Assembly (NCBI RefSeq): GCF_954871325.1 | Contig: NC_088776.1 | Span: 44,162,569-44,226,568 of the forward strand | Reading direction: 5' to 3' | Source of the DNA: Gordionus sp. m RMFG-2023 | Taxonomy: Eukaryota; Nematomorpha; Gordioida; Chordodea; Parachordodidae | Length of the DNA: 64,000 bases | Shown: positions 1 to 12,919 of the stretch, piece by piece | Numbering within the stretch: the first letter of the stretch is position 1 | How the letters are laid out: each line of letters opens with the position of its first letter | The notes under the pieces: model-generated | The model's input: only the letters and a program-made list of their open reading frames with translations | Databases searched by the model: none | Told to the model about the DNA's origin: nothing | Made by a program: the position numbers and the translations under genes

Positions 1-1440
1 TTTAAGAGGATTCGAGCCCCTGCGCCCCCCCCCCTTTCCACATAGACTCTACCAGAATAAGTCAAATTGTACAGATCCTTGTCTTAAGATTTTTAGATAA
101 AATTTATGTTACCAAAACTTTAATAGGCCGAATTCATTTTTTACATTACGGTGCCAGCATCTACATAACAGGATTTTCACTGGATGCAAACCCCCTTCAA
201 AAACCTATGCCTACCCTTGCCTCCGCCCCGCTACAAAATCCCAATTTCACCTTTTTAATTATATTGATACTCTTTCAGAAAATTTAAAAAGAATAACTTA
301 AATTATTTTATCTCTACTACCAACTATCGACATTTTGTGAATATAAAGGAGTTATTTTTTAGATAATAAATTCAATTAAAACCCCCATCATTTACAATGA
401 ATTTATTATTTTAGCATTATGAGCTTGCTGAAAATGTCTAAACCTTTTAAATTACATTTGAAAGGATAGCAGAAAGTTTTATTTGGAAAATAATGTTTAT
501 GATTGTTTGCAATATATACCATAGATTTGGTTGATGAATTGTATTTTAATAGGTCTATAATAAAAGTATTAATTTTTACAGCAATAAATTTTGTCCTATT
601 TTATCTCAAAATTTAATAGATATCCCCCAAAAAATTTTATCCTCCCCCATTAAAGTCGCCTCCCCCCCCCCCCCCCCCCCCCCAAAAAAAAATAAATAAA
701 TAAATAGGATGCATAGGATATGATTATAGTCAAACACTTTCATAACCAGTTTTATTTGCGTCAGCAGTGCCTGATATTAGAGATAAGAGTTTTAATAGAA
801 GGTTTAAATTTTCCAAACTTTTTTGTAAACTTAAAAATATAAAATCAAAATTATCCTGGCTTATGTCCGAACGTACATAAAATTTATTGGTCGTCTCTAC
901 AATGAAAACAGGGTATGATTGCCATATAAGTTTGTATTTAGCTTCACAGTGAATTAATGTCAAAGAATGAGCGATTTCTCGAATATTTTTATTGTTATTA
1001 ACAGTCAAAATATATTAATTTCATCATTATCAGGTTCATGATATATTATTTCTAAATTAGTAATATATATCATGAATATCTGGAATATAAGAGTTTATTG
1101 TGCAGTATTGTACTAACTAGCCCATATTTATTTTTATTGGCTTTTATTTTCTTCATATAATAAAGATAATTATTATTGATTAATTTTAGTCACTTAAAAT
1201 TTTTCCCTTTGATAGATTTTTGAATACAGGATGAATTTGTTATATTTTTTTGAATTAATAAATCTATATATTCTTTAATATCACAGTTCAACCATGACTA
1301 TTGAAAAGTGTTGTGATCAAGTTTTTGATGTATTTTGAATAATTAAATGTCATCTGAATCAAAAAGAAAACTTAAATATAATAGTGCTTGATATGGGTTT
1401 CCTCTATAAAAAGCTAGGTACCTATAATATTAATGAATAC
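1..1440. other. AT-rich stretch with no gene recognised
   Basis: Holds poly-C runs at about 27-37 and 661-683, and a small palindrome at about 1037-1076 (arms like CATGATATATTA). The 92-codon minus-strand ORF at 730-1008 has no recognisable family. Confidence 0.5.
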
Positions 1441-1447
1441 TTTCTAC

Positions 1448-1570
1448 ATAGGCGTAGCCAGAATTTTCCTAAGGGGGAGGGTGGAATTAAAAAATTTTTG
1501 GGAGCTTCGCCCCAGACCACATTTTGGGCGGGCCTTCGACCCGTTTTTGTTCTGCCTTCAAGGTTACATT
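1448..1570 (+). mobile_element. hAT-type end scar (AGGCGTAGCCAG)
   Basis: GGCGTAGCCAG followed by a G-rich run, then GGGAGCTTCGCCCC and GGGCGGGCCTTCGACCC. The same order is seen, reversed, at the right end of the hAT at 56451-58180. Far end not located. Confidence 0.5.
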
Positions 1571-1794
1571 AGTCTATATATAGTCATAAAATATTTTTAC
1601 AAGATAGGAGGTTTATTTTAATAAAAAATAAGCCTGGAACAAATATGAAATATATTTTTATTGGTTTATATAAAATACTATTAGATAGCCCGTCAAAAAT
1701 GACGGGAATGAGAATTTTTTTTTACTTTTATGCTAGATGTTACCTGTTATTTGAAAATAATATCCAATTTTTTTTAAACCTCCTCCCCCCTTCA

Positions 1795-2880
1795 GACCAG
1801 GTTTAATCCATTAAAACTAAGTGTAAATACTATGGTTTGAGTAAAAGAATATTTAAAGCTTTTACTTGATAATACCAATATTATTTGTTAAATATTACTG
1901 ATCACTTATACCTAATATTTAATATTAAAAAAAATTCTCAGGCAAAGTACAAAGCCATTATAATTTTGAAAAATTCTTCCAAGCCCAATGAAAGATCATA
2001 ATAATTTTGGTAGTTGAGAACTGAAATAAAATATCTATATAATCATAATGAATTTAAAAATACAATCAAAATTAGATTTTCATGGGCCTTGGTTTTTTGA
2101 TCAGGTCAAACCCAAGTCTGCAAAAAATTGTTTTAGGCCAATGTCTGACCCACAATTAATAATAAAAAAAATTATCAAGCGTCCAAGCTCATAATAATTT
2201 TGAAAAATTCTCCCCAAGCCCAGCTCAATTTAAAAATATTTCCCAAGCCTAGCTTAACCCATAATTTTATAAAAAATTTTTCTCAAACCTGACCAACCCA
2301 TAGCAATTTTCAAAAATTTTCACCAAACCTAGAGATAGGTAAATCTTTAAAAATCATATATATTTTTATTCTATTTTAACCCAGCTCACCCCGACCAAGG
2401 CCAACCCATTAAAACTAAAAATGAAATACTATTTTTTCGAATAAAAATATATTTAAATTAGCTTTTACCTGAGGGCCATATAAATATTATGTGTTAAATA
2501 TTACACCTATGCCTAATATTAAAAAAAATTCCCAAGCCAGGTCCTTGCACTTGAGAAAATTTTTTCAAACTCGCCAAAGACCATAATAATTTTGATAGTT
2601 GAGAACTGAAATAAAATATATAAAAAGTCACAATGCATTTAAAAATACAATCAGAATATGAAAGTTGAATGGGCCTTGGTTTTTGATCAGGCCTTGCCAT
2701 GTCTTCAAAAGAAATTTTCAGGCCAATTTCTAGCCCATATTTAATATAAAAAAATTTACAGGAATCTAAGACTATAATAATTATAAATATGTTTCTCAAG
2801 CTATGTTCAAGTCCATAAATGGTGAAAAATATTTCCCAAGTCCTGGAAAACCCAAAATAATTTATTTCTACTATGGATCC
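1795..2880. repeat. Diverged tandem duplication, period about 600 bp
   Basis: The stretch from about 1795 recurs from about 2398. Shared landmarks: CCATTAAAACTAA, GTTGAGAACTGAAATAAAAT, ATGGGCCTTGG followed by TTGATCAGG, and CCAAGCC spaced by AATAATTTT. Origin unknown. Confidence 0.6.
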
Positions 2881-3039
2881 AGAAAAATAGGTCTGATGTA
2901 AGGGGTTTATAAGAATTAAATCTGTCTAATATGTACATATTTATTTTGCCATTTTATATGGAAAATTTTTCAAAATCATCAAATGAAGGAATTCATGAAT
3001 ACATATTAAAATACCATGCTGAAAATATGTTCATCTTAA

Positions 3040-3590
3040 CCCTTCAATACTCTGGTGGGGTATATGAAACCCCAGGCATGCTAGAAATGATATTACATAA
3101 AAACGGTTGAATATTATGATCTGGATTCTTCAGCAGCTTCATCAAATATATCTTAGAATCTATATTCCAAATTTCTTATATTTCGGTTGAGTAGTTTTTA
3201 AGATATAAGTATTTTGTGACTGATTGGGGTTTGTGAGACCCCACCAGAGTAATTAGTGTTCTATATTTTTTTTATATTTGAATGTATTAGTGTAATTTTT
3301 TTTTATATTGAAGAATAAAGATCCATATTACGAATTATCATGATTATATGATGGATAAGTTATTTTTTTAATTTTATATTTGAAATTTAAAAAAAGTAAG
3401 CTTTTTTTCGGCACAAATTATCCTCATCATCTTAATCTAGGCTTAAGAAATAAAAATATTTAAATATTTTATCAAGCTTAAGGTTAGATCTATCTTATAT
3501 CCAAATATCAAATGAAAATAATTAATATTACTGGAGATATATACATTTGAAATTGGGGTCTATTAAACCCCACATGAGTACTAACGTCAT
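3040..3590. mobile_element. piggyBac-like MITE ends
   Basis: TTAA at 3036-3039 is followed by CCCTTCAATACTCTGGTGGGG and a short GGGGT/ACCCC hairpin. The same end in reverse occurs at about 3222-3250 and again at about 3553-3585. TTAA targets and hairpin-bearing CCC-start ends are piggyBac traits. No transposase seen. Confidence 0.5.
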
Positions 3591-3599
3591 TTTTTTCAC

Positions 3600-5750
3600 C
3601 GGAGAATTTTAAACAAACCATAACCCTTCCAAATAATTTATTACTTAGTTACAAAATATAAAATTAAATATAAGATATTTATTAAATTACAATAGAAAAA
3701 AGATATGTCTTAGTTAACAAATAATAGGAGGTTGCTTAACTTCAATCATAGTCAAATTATATATAAGTAAAACAAAAAGTTTATACTATAATATGTTATG
3801 AATAACATACATTCTAAAATTATGAAGTTATGAGAAAATATACAAAATTTTCCTATCTTATGTGGTGTTATTTAAAAATTATATTTATTTGGGGATTTTC
3901 TAAAATTTTCCATTATTTTTATAAAATATGTTAATGAAGTATATATTTAGTAATTTTATTTATGTGTTATTCATTTGTGTTTGTAATTTATAATCTAAAA
4001 ATTTATTTCTGCTAGATGAGAGTTTTGTGTTACCAAGGTGTGCTTTGTGACTTCCATTATTAAAAACCCTTAAGGAAGGATCCATTCCATAATCTAATAA
4101 ATATTTGAATATAAACCTATATATCTTTCAATTAGGTAATTTTTATGCATAAGTAAATATTTGCATCTCTCTTATCCTTTCTGAAACCCCAATATAATGG
4201 TATAAAATTCTAAATTATACATAAATTTAAGAATTAAAATAATATTTAAATAAATCTCTTTTTCCTATTGAATTGGTACTTAATGCATTTAAAGTTCTAC
4301 TGATCCCTAAATATTCAGAGATATGTATAATATTAGGTGTGTATTCAGTGCATTCAATGCACATTGTTGTTCTTCTGGACTGATATTTTTCATATAATTA
4401 CATATGGAACTATGATATGCATTGATTTAGGAGGGGGAATAAAAAATGTTTAATTTTCTAACTCTAAAATAATTAAAAATTATTTATTAATATTAAAAAT
4501 TTACTTTGATATAAACTACTATTTCTGAAAGTACAATCATTACTTTATTTTCACATCTTATATAAGCTAAACCAAACAATTGTATCTATAAATGTAAAAA
4601 AGCTTTTTAATTTTATAATGAGCCAAGGCAGTTTGGAAATCTATATTTCTCAAAGTATTCTTGTGCCATTTAAAATTATATTAAAATCTAAATTTAATAC
4701 TTTCTCAGAATTCTAGTTGGAACTGGATATCTTTTAAAGTTTTCCATATAGCATCACATACCTCTGGAATGATGATAATTATCCATGTGAATATATTCGC
4801 CGTATTATAAATCACATGGCATTGGAATTATTATTGGCTTAAAATTGCTATAATGATTATCATTGGACAAATATTTTTTTTATTGGTTAAATTTGATTGA
4901 CGTTTTTTGAGGATTATAATATATAATAAATTACTTGTATATACATTAATATAAAAGCATGATAATAATTTATTCCCAAACAAATATAAGAAATTTATTC
5001 ATAAAAAGTAAGTATACATATAGTTGATATTCCTTATCATATAGAACTGGTTACAAAATACTAGGTAAAATTCCACTTTTACAGACATATTTGACAGTTA
5101 GAGAATATATTACAGTTAATATTTTAACAAATTTTACTAATCAATGCTCTTGATAATAAATATAGCAACAATTTGCATCAATTATTTAACGCCATCTATT
5201 TAATTTAAATAAAAAATGATATTAAAAATTAATCTTCATATTTCCCACAATGTTTTTAAAAGATATTTTCTGATGTCCTCCTATCAATATTTTATAGTTT
5301 TCTGTAAAATATATAATTCGGTATATTGGTAAATTGTCATATGATAAAATTAGATATACTGTAAATCTACGACATATAATATTCCACTGTTTGTATTGTG
5401 GTTTAATTTTTTTATTTAATTTATAATTAATTTTATCAATAGTTTTGTAATTATATTTTACTTTTATTACTATTAGGATAAATATATTAAAATTACTCAC
5501 TTTATAAAAAATTATATTTGATATAGTATATTATTTAGTAATTTTATGGATCTATTATTATGATTATAATATATTTAATTTTTGTCTTAAGACTTATCTT
5601 TGGCTTATATTGCACTTCTTTAAAAACACTTTTGGTTCACTTTTTTTATATATAAATCTTTTTTTTCAAAAATTATAAATTATAATGAATAGTTTTAGTT
5701 TAAAAAAATATCAACTTTTACATTCTTTCTTTCAAATGATTGTTTAAGAT
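3600..5750. other. AT-rich stretch, nothing recognised
   Basis: No gene, terminal repeat or ordered repeat recognised on either strand. The 92-codon minus ORF at 5222-5500 is A/T-biased and looks like chance. Confidence 0.4.
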
Positions 5751-5764
5751 ATATGCATACATTT

Positions 5765-5893
5765 TTGGGGGCCAGGGAGTGGGGGAAGGACTAAGGGGGA
5801 TAATTTTTATTAGCTTAAAATGATATTCACAAAAAGTGATAAATTTCTGAAGGGGGGATTTCCCCTTGCCACCCCCCCCTGGCTACGCCTATA
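5765..5893 (-). mobile_element. hAT-type end scar, reversed (GGCGTAGCCAGG)
   Basis: Read on the minus strand it begins ATAGGCGTAGCCAGG followed by G runs. It is the same terminal family as at 1448 and 58180. The partner end is uncertain. Confidence 0.5.
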
Positions 5894-6199
5894 ACTTTCT
5901 ATTAGATTAGTTTGATAATATCTTGACTTGACCATAATTTTAAATAATCATAAATGTTTCGTTCTCCTCTTTAGATTTAAATATTTATAGCTTTTTCAGT
6001 CCTTATATTTAAGTTTCATAGGTAGTAAACTTTCACAAACATGAGAAATATTGTCGTCTTCGGGGGATGTATAATTTCTTTACACTTTTCATATTAATAT
6101 TATATTATTTTTAGAAATTAAACTTAAAAATATTTACGATATAGTCTTTCACAAATATAACTTGCTAGCTAAAAAAAATAAAAATTAACAAGAAAAGTA

Positions 6200-6412
6200 T
6201 TCTGAGCTATTCATTTTTTAATCTGAGCCCTTCAGTTATATATCTGAGCAATTAATATTTTTTTTTCTGGGCAATTAAGTTTTTTCATGTGAGATTAAAG
6301 AAATAATTCTGAGCATTCATATATTTATCTGAGCATTAAGTATTTATTCTGAGTGTTTAAACATTCTTGTTTCTGAGCATATCACTTATTATTCTGAGCG
6401 ATTAAATATAAG
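6200..6412 (+). repeat. Degenerate TCTGAGC tandem repeat
   Basis: About ten copies of a unit starting TCTGAGCNATTNA, spaced about 18-24 bp, with AT-rich fillers that vary in length. Old minisatellite or subterminal array of an unidentified transposon; a TE-like GGAGGGGCGCAGCC lies 200 bp further right. Confidence 0.55.
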
Positions 6413-6659
6413 CCTTTAAATCATTTTAATTAAAAAATGTTTTTCGAATAATGGATAAATTCCACGGGCACTGGACAAAAAACTATAATTTTTTTATAAA
6501 ATGGAATACTTTTTACAATTTTTTTTTTGATATTATTTTTGATACAGAGTTGCTATTCAAAAATACCTAGAGCGCCGCTATATTTTGAAGATCGGGAGGA
6601 TAGCTAGTTTATTTTTTTTGATAGACTGGAGGGGCGCAGCCCTCTATTTCTTTAATTTT

Positions 6660-8061
6660 ATTGCATATTGTTTAAAAAGTAATCTTAATATTAAATCTAT
6701 TGTTGAATGGAAGCATCAAAAATAATGTATATTTCTTAAAATTTATAAACCTATTTATATATTAAATGTTGAGCCGAGTTGTTATTCATATTTTTTTTTT
6801 ATTAGAGTCTACATATGCTGAGGGAAGGAGGGGGGTAGTTGCAGTTTGCTTTCAATTCTTTAAGAGGGATGAGAGAGGCATAGGGTGATAAGTTAGAGGT
6901 AGGATAAATGTATTATGATAGGGGCTATCTATTAAATATTTTGATGAAATAAGGCAAAATTTTGCTGATAAAAATTATTTGATAATTTTTTTATATACTT
7001 ATGATACTATGATCTTGTTAAAATCGACCAAATTTATATATTGCATACAATCATTCCCATTATATTTCAAATATAAAACTTATTTCTTAATAATTTACTG
7101 TTTAAATGTAATTTAAAGGGGTTATGTATTCTATCAACAAACTCATATGCATCAAACAATTTACTATAATAATGTGCATGGTGAATGAGGAGGTTTTTAA
7201 TTATTCATGTTCTAAATAACTCTTTTACATTCATATTATTGATGGTTGGTGGTAAAGTATTGATAATTTAAGTTATTCTTTTTAAAATATATGAAGGAAG
7301 TGCCACTCTAATTTATTGGTTCCCTCTAAGAATAAAAATGTTGTCTAGTGTCTACTCTTCTACTCTGATATTTTGGCTCTTTGAGGTTTCAATCTCTGGG
7401 AACAACTAGCTATAAAAAAAATAATATTTTCTGTCACTGTCATATTGCTACTTTTATATATCTAACCAGGCTATGTATTTATTAAATAAATTTATTTGAA
7501 AATGGAAAACTAATTAAAAATATACTTTTTACAAACAATTAAATCAACCCCATGTCAATTCATAATGTAATTATGCCAGATAGCAGATTGATATACTAAA
7601 AATAAAATAAAACAAAGTTGAAATGCATAGCAGATCACTCTAATGCTATAGATGACATACTATTAAACTCTACCGCAATCTTTTATGATTCATTAAGACC
7701 ATATCTTAATACATTAAAAAAAAATAAAAAAATGAAATTCTCATGGGTCATATGATGTAATTTCAATTTTTTAGAACTAGGCTCTGGTTAAGAAAAATAG
7801 GTTCGACGCATACATCCAATTGATTTAGAAATTTTTTTATTAACCAAGATAAAATGCATAATTCTAAAGCTATAGAAAAATTTTCATTTTTGTCAAATTT
7901 AAAAGTTGGGATATACTTGGTGGGCGGGTACCCCAATGTCAGCCCGTTTATTGCTTTAAGATAATTAACCCTTTCCCCTACCCGCCTGTCTATTTATCTA
8001 AAACATTTTTTTAACACGCCTGTTTAAAAAAATATTTTATTAGTTGAGTCTTTTTATATTC
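6660..8061. other. AT-rich stretch, one GC-patterned scar
   Basis: No gene seen. From about 7918 GGTGGGCGGGTACCCC, GTCAGCCCG and CCTACCCGCC occur with A/T spacers. A matching style resumes right of the foldback element (15195-15300), so the element may have landed inside an older GC-patterned repeat. Confidence 0.35.
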
Positions 8062-8070
8062 ATTTTAATG

Positions 8071-8540
8071 CGGTATGACTAAATACTGCATTGCTAAACT
8101 GTCTCGCTAAAAAGAAATTAATTATAATCAATCATAATTTGATGATATAATATCTTTAAAAAAAATTTTTCAATATTTTATATAAATCAATTTTTAATTA
8201 AGTAAAAAATTGATATTAAATATCATATAATTTAAAATTCTATTTTTACTTAATATTATTGGAAAAAAATATATTTACTAGCTAATTACAACTTAAATTT
8301 TATTTTTCAATTATAAAATTTAACAAATTTATATCCATAAGAGGGCGTTAAATACATAAATATAAAAATATATTCTTAGGAAACCAGAATAAATATTGGA
8401 TAGCGCTTTTTTTGTAATTGGGTTACATGTGAAAAAACTGAAATTTTTTTTAAAAAAATAGAGGTTTCTTTGACATTTAATTAATGAGTAGGTTTATAAT
8501 CGAAAAATAGTAGAAAGTTTGTAAGGAACTGCTGGCGTTA
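8071..8540 (+). repeat. Left terminal inverted repeat of the foldback element
   Basis: Unique outer block before the array begins. Its inverted partner is 14640-15127. Shared landmarks: CATAAGAGGGCGTTAAATAC, GGATAGCGC followed by T runs, and GGTTTCTTTGACATTTAAT. Confidence 0.88.
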
Positions 8541-11490
8541 TTGATCAAGATCTCTTCATTTTTGGTTTATACGTGTATATTTAGGTGTTAAACATTATCC
8601 TAAAAAATATTTTGAAAATATTATGATTTGACGGAATGCCGAGCTCAAAACCGACCACTTACTAAATATTCGATAGACCAAATTTGGTAGTAATATTATT
8701 TGGAAAATGTTCATTTTTGGTTAATTTATCTATAAATACGTGCAAATTGTTATCCAAAATATTTTATAAATATCGTGATTCGATAACCGATTTGAAACCG
8801 AAATACTGCGTAGCTGGCGCTCTCCATGGAAAATTCTTCATTTTATAAGTGAACAATAAGGTGTTAAGCATTATCTTAAATAATATTTTGAAAATATTAA
8901 GATTTGACCGAATGGCGAGCTCAAAACCGACCACTTACTAAATATTCGATCTACCAAATTTAGTAGTAATATTATTTGGAAAACGTTCAATTTGATTAAT
9001 TTTACTGTAAATACGTGAAAATCATTATCCCAAAAAATATGGTGATTTGACCGATAACCGATTTGAAACCGAAATACTGCGTTGCTGGCGCTCTCCATGG
9101 AAAATTCTCCATTTTTGGTTTAATAGTGAACAATAAAGTGTTAAGCATTATCCTAAATAATTTATTGAAAATATTAAGATTTGACCGAATGGCAAGCTCA
9201 AAACTGACCACTTACTAAATATTCGATAGACCAAATTTGGTAGTAATATTATTTGGAAAATGTTCATTTTTGGTTAATTTATCTATAAATACGTGCAAAT
9301 CATTATCCAAAATATTTTATAAATATCGTGATTTGACCGATAACCGATTTGAAACCGAAATACTGCGTTGCTGGCGCTCTCCATGGAAAATTCTTCATTT
9401 TTGGGTTATAAGTGAACTTTAAGGTGTTAAGCATTATCCTAAATAATATTTTGAAAATATTAAGATTTGACCGAATGGTGAGCTCAAAACCGACCACTTT
9501 CTAAATATTCGATCTACCAAATTTGGTAATAATATTATTTGGAAAATGTTCATTTTTGGTTAATTTATCTATAAATACGTGCAAATCATTACCCAAAATA
9601 TTTTATAAATATCGTGATTTGACCGATAACCGATTTGAAACCGAAATATTGCGTTGCTGGCGCTCTCCATGGAAAATTCTTCATTTTTGGTTTAATAGTG
9701 AACAATAAAGTGTTAAGCATTATCCTAAATAATATTTTGAAAATATTAAGATTTGACCGAATGGTGAGCTCAAAACCGACCACTTTCTAAATATTCGATC
9801 TACCAAATTTGGTAGTAATATTATTTGGAAAATGTTCATTTTTGGTTAATTTATCTATAAATACGTGCAAATCATTATCCAAAATATTTTATAAATATCG
9901 TGATTTGACCGATAACCGATTTGAAACCGAAATACTGCGTTGCTGGCGCTCTCCATGGAAAATTCTTCATTTTTGGGTTATAAGTGAACTTTAAGGTGTT
10001 AAACATTATCCTAAATAATATTTTGAAAATATTAAGATTTGACCGAATGGTGAGCTCAAAACCGACCACTTTCTAAATATTCGATCTACCAAATTTGGTA
10101 GTAATATTATTTGGGAAATGTTCATTTTTGGTTAATTTATCTATAAATACGTGCAAATCATTACCCAAAATATTTTATAAATATCGTGATTTGACCGATA
10201 ACCGATTTGAAACCGAAATACTGCGTTGCTGGCGCTCTCCATGGAAAATTCTTTATTTTATAAGTGAACAATAAGGTGTTAAGCATTATCTTAAATAATA
10301 TTTTGAAAATATTAAGATTTGACCGAATGGAGCGCTCAAAACCGACCACTTACTAAATATTCGATCTACCAAATTTGGTAGTAATATTATTTGGAAAACG
10401 TTCAATTTGGTTAATTTTACTGTAAATACGTGAAAATCATTATCCCAAAAAATATTTAAAAAATATGGTGATTTGACCGATAACCGATTTGAAACCGAAA
10501 TACTGCGTTGCTGGCGCTCTCCTTGGAAAATTCTTCATTTTTAGTTTATAAGTAAACAATAAGGTGTTAAGCATCATCCTAAATAATATTTTGAAAATAT
10601 TATTATTTGACCGAATGGCGAGCTCAAAACCGACCACTTACTAAATATTCGATAGACCAAATTTGGTATTAATATTATTTAGAAAATAATCATTTTTAGA
10701 TTATTCATCTATATATACGTGTAAATCATTATCCCAAAAAATATTTTAAAAATATTGTGATTTGACAGAAAACCGATTTGAAACCGGCCCAATGACTAAA
10801 TACTGCCTTGCTGGCGTTATACATGGAAAATCCTTCATTTTTGGTTTATACGTGAACAATAACGTGTTAAGCATTATCCTAATTAATTTTTTGAAAATAT
10901 TATGATTTGACCGAATGGCGAGCTCAAAACCGACCACTTACTAAATATTCGATGGACCAAATTTGGTATTAATATTATTTAGAAAATAATCATTTTTGGT
11001 TTATTTATCTAGATATATGTGTAAATCATTATACCAAAAAATATTTTAAATATATCTTGATTTGACAGATAACCGATTCGAAACCGCCCTAATGACTAAA
11101 TACTGCGTTGCTGGCGCTCTACATTTAAAATTATTCATTTTTGGTTTATAAGTGAACAATAAGGTGTTTAAATAATATTTTGAAAATATTAAGATTTGAC
11201 CGAATGGTTAGCTCAAAACCGACTACTTACTAAATATTCGATCTACCAAATTTGGTAGTAATATTATTTGGAAAATGTTCATTTTTGGTTAATTTATCTA
11301 TAAATACGTGCAAATCATTATCCAAAATATTTTATAAATATCGTGATTTGACCGATAACCGATTTGAAACCGAAATACTGCGTTGCTGGCGTTCTCCATG
11401 GAAAATTATTCATTTTTGGTTTATACGTGTATTTAAACGTGGTTTATGATTTGACCGAATGCCGAGCTCAAAGCCGACCACATATTTTAT
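8541..11490 (+). repeat. Left tandem array, about ten units of ~286 bp
   Basis: The anchor GAGCTCAAAACCGACCAC recurs near 8641, 8917, 9194, 9480, 9766, 10052, 10332, 10620, 10920, 11209 and 11464. Units at 9480-10052 are exactly 286 bp apart and nearly identical, so this part was recently homogenised. Each unit carries AAATACTGCGTTGCTGGCGC or a variant. Confidence 0.92.
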
Positions 11491-12915
11491 TTTTTCTTAC
11501 TTCTTTATATTTTCTTTTATCTTATTTCATCTCGATTCTTTCTTCATACATTTTTCTTTTCTTTTTCTTTTTCTTTTTGCTACTTTTTATATCTTCTCTC
11601 ATCTTTTTTCTCTCTAATCATACCAGTTTATCAATGATTTATAGATGAAGATTACAGAAATTTATTACACTCGAAATAGAAAACAATAAAATAAAATATT
11701 CGATATTTGCGAATAGATATTTATATAAAATAGCATCATTTAAAGATTTTCTATTACATGAACATTATGTGCGAAGTTTGAAAGCTTTAGAACCTAGAGA
11801 CTGCAACCGAATATGTTAGTAGTAAGCATGACCAGAACTTCTAAGCCCATCACTATGAACTTCTCGAGAGGGTATAGATTCTAGCCAATATGCCTTATTA
11901 GTATCGAGTTACTTATGATCAAAATAAATGTAAATTAGAATCCCGATACTTGAAATATTCAATTTCTTCGCTCGTTTTAATTTTAATTAATCTCTAGAAA
12001 AGGTCGATCTTCAAATAATTTCATTATCCATGTGAGAACTCAATCATATATTTTTCGAAGATATGCTCTACGTAATTATAGATTCAGAGCATTGCAAAGC
12101 GTCCTTCCTTTTATTATGAAATCCATTTAACTTTAGCCACAATCAAACTATGTATAACATTATAAAATTTAATGACAATAATTAAATAATGATTTATATA
12201 TATCTTTATTATTTTTATAAAAAAGTGTAGAAAGCATCGTTGTATATTTTTTGATTTTAATATTTTATTAACTAATTAAACACGATGTTACGTTTATAAA
12301 AAATATATTTGCTTGAAAGGAATAACATAGCTATATCCAAAATATAAGAGAAGCCAAAAAATACATTAAAAATACAAAAAGTATTTATTAAAGAGAGACT
12401 AAATATATTATATATATATAATATTGTTTGTATTTGTTATTAGTCCTTTGTTTTCGAACAGAAACTATTTAAATTCCTCTTAAGCGTGAGTTTCTTGCAA
12501 ACATAAGGCTTTTAAATAAAAATTTAGTTGAAAAGGTTATCTTTATGTGGATGAAAACAAGAATTTTTTTACCAATTTTAATATTTTATAAATCGATCAT
12601 ACCCTCTCACTCATTGTTAGATAGACTTGATGATATATATTATATTTTCTAAATTTTCTCAAACTACTTGATTTATTAATCGTTTCTATTATACAAGATA
12701 CCCATGTCCTGAGTCAAATGCCCCGGTCCTAATATCTTATTAAATTAAACATTGACCTTGCCAATTTAAAAGAATGGATTTAATAAATATCAATTCAATA
12801 ACTGGAAAATCATATAATAGAGAGTTTAAAATTTTTTTCGGATCATATTTTCAAAATTTATAAAACAAAGAAAATTTTTCATAGTAATGAAATATACAAA
12901 TTTACAGGCCGAGGT
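11490..12915. other. Central spacer of the foldback element
   Basis: Starts with a pyrimidine tract of about 150 bases, then AT-rich unique sequence. No transposase motif seen in either strand. Confidence 0.6.
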
Positions 12916-12919
12916 CTAA

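Noticed and set aside
730-1008. 92-codon minus-strand ORF with balanced composition
   Set aside because: No recognisable motif, no splice context and no neighbour supporting it. Could be a worn transposon gene; not enough to annotate.
11490-11640. 94-codon F/L/S-rich ORF in the foldback core
   Set aside because: It is simply a pyrimidine tract read in an open frame.
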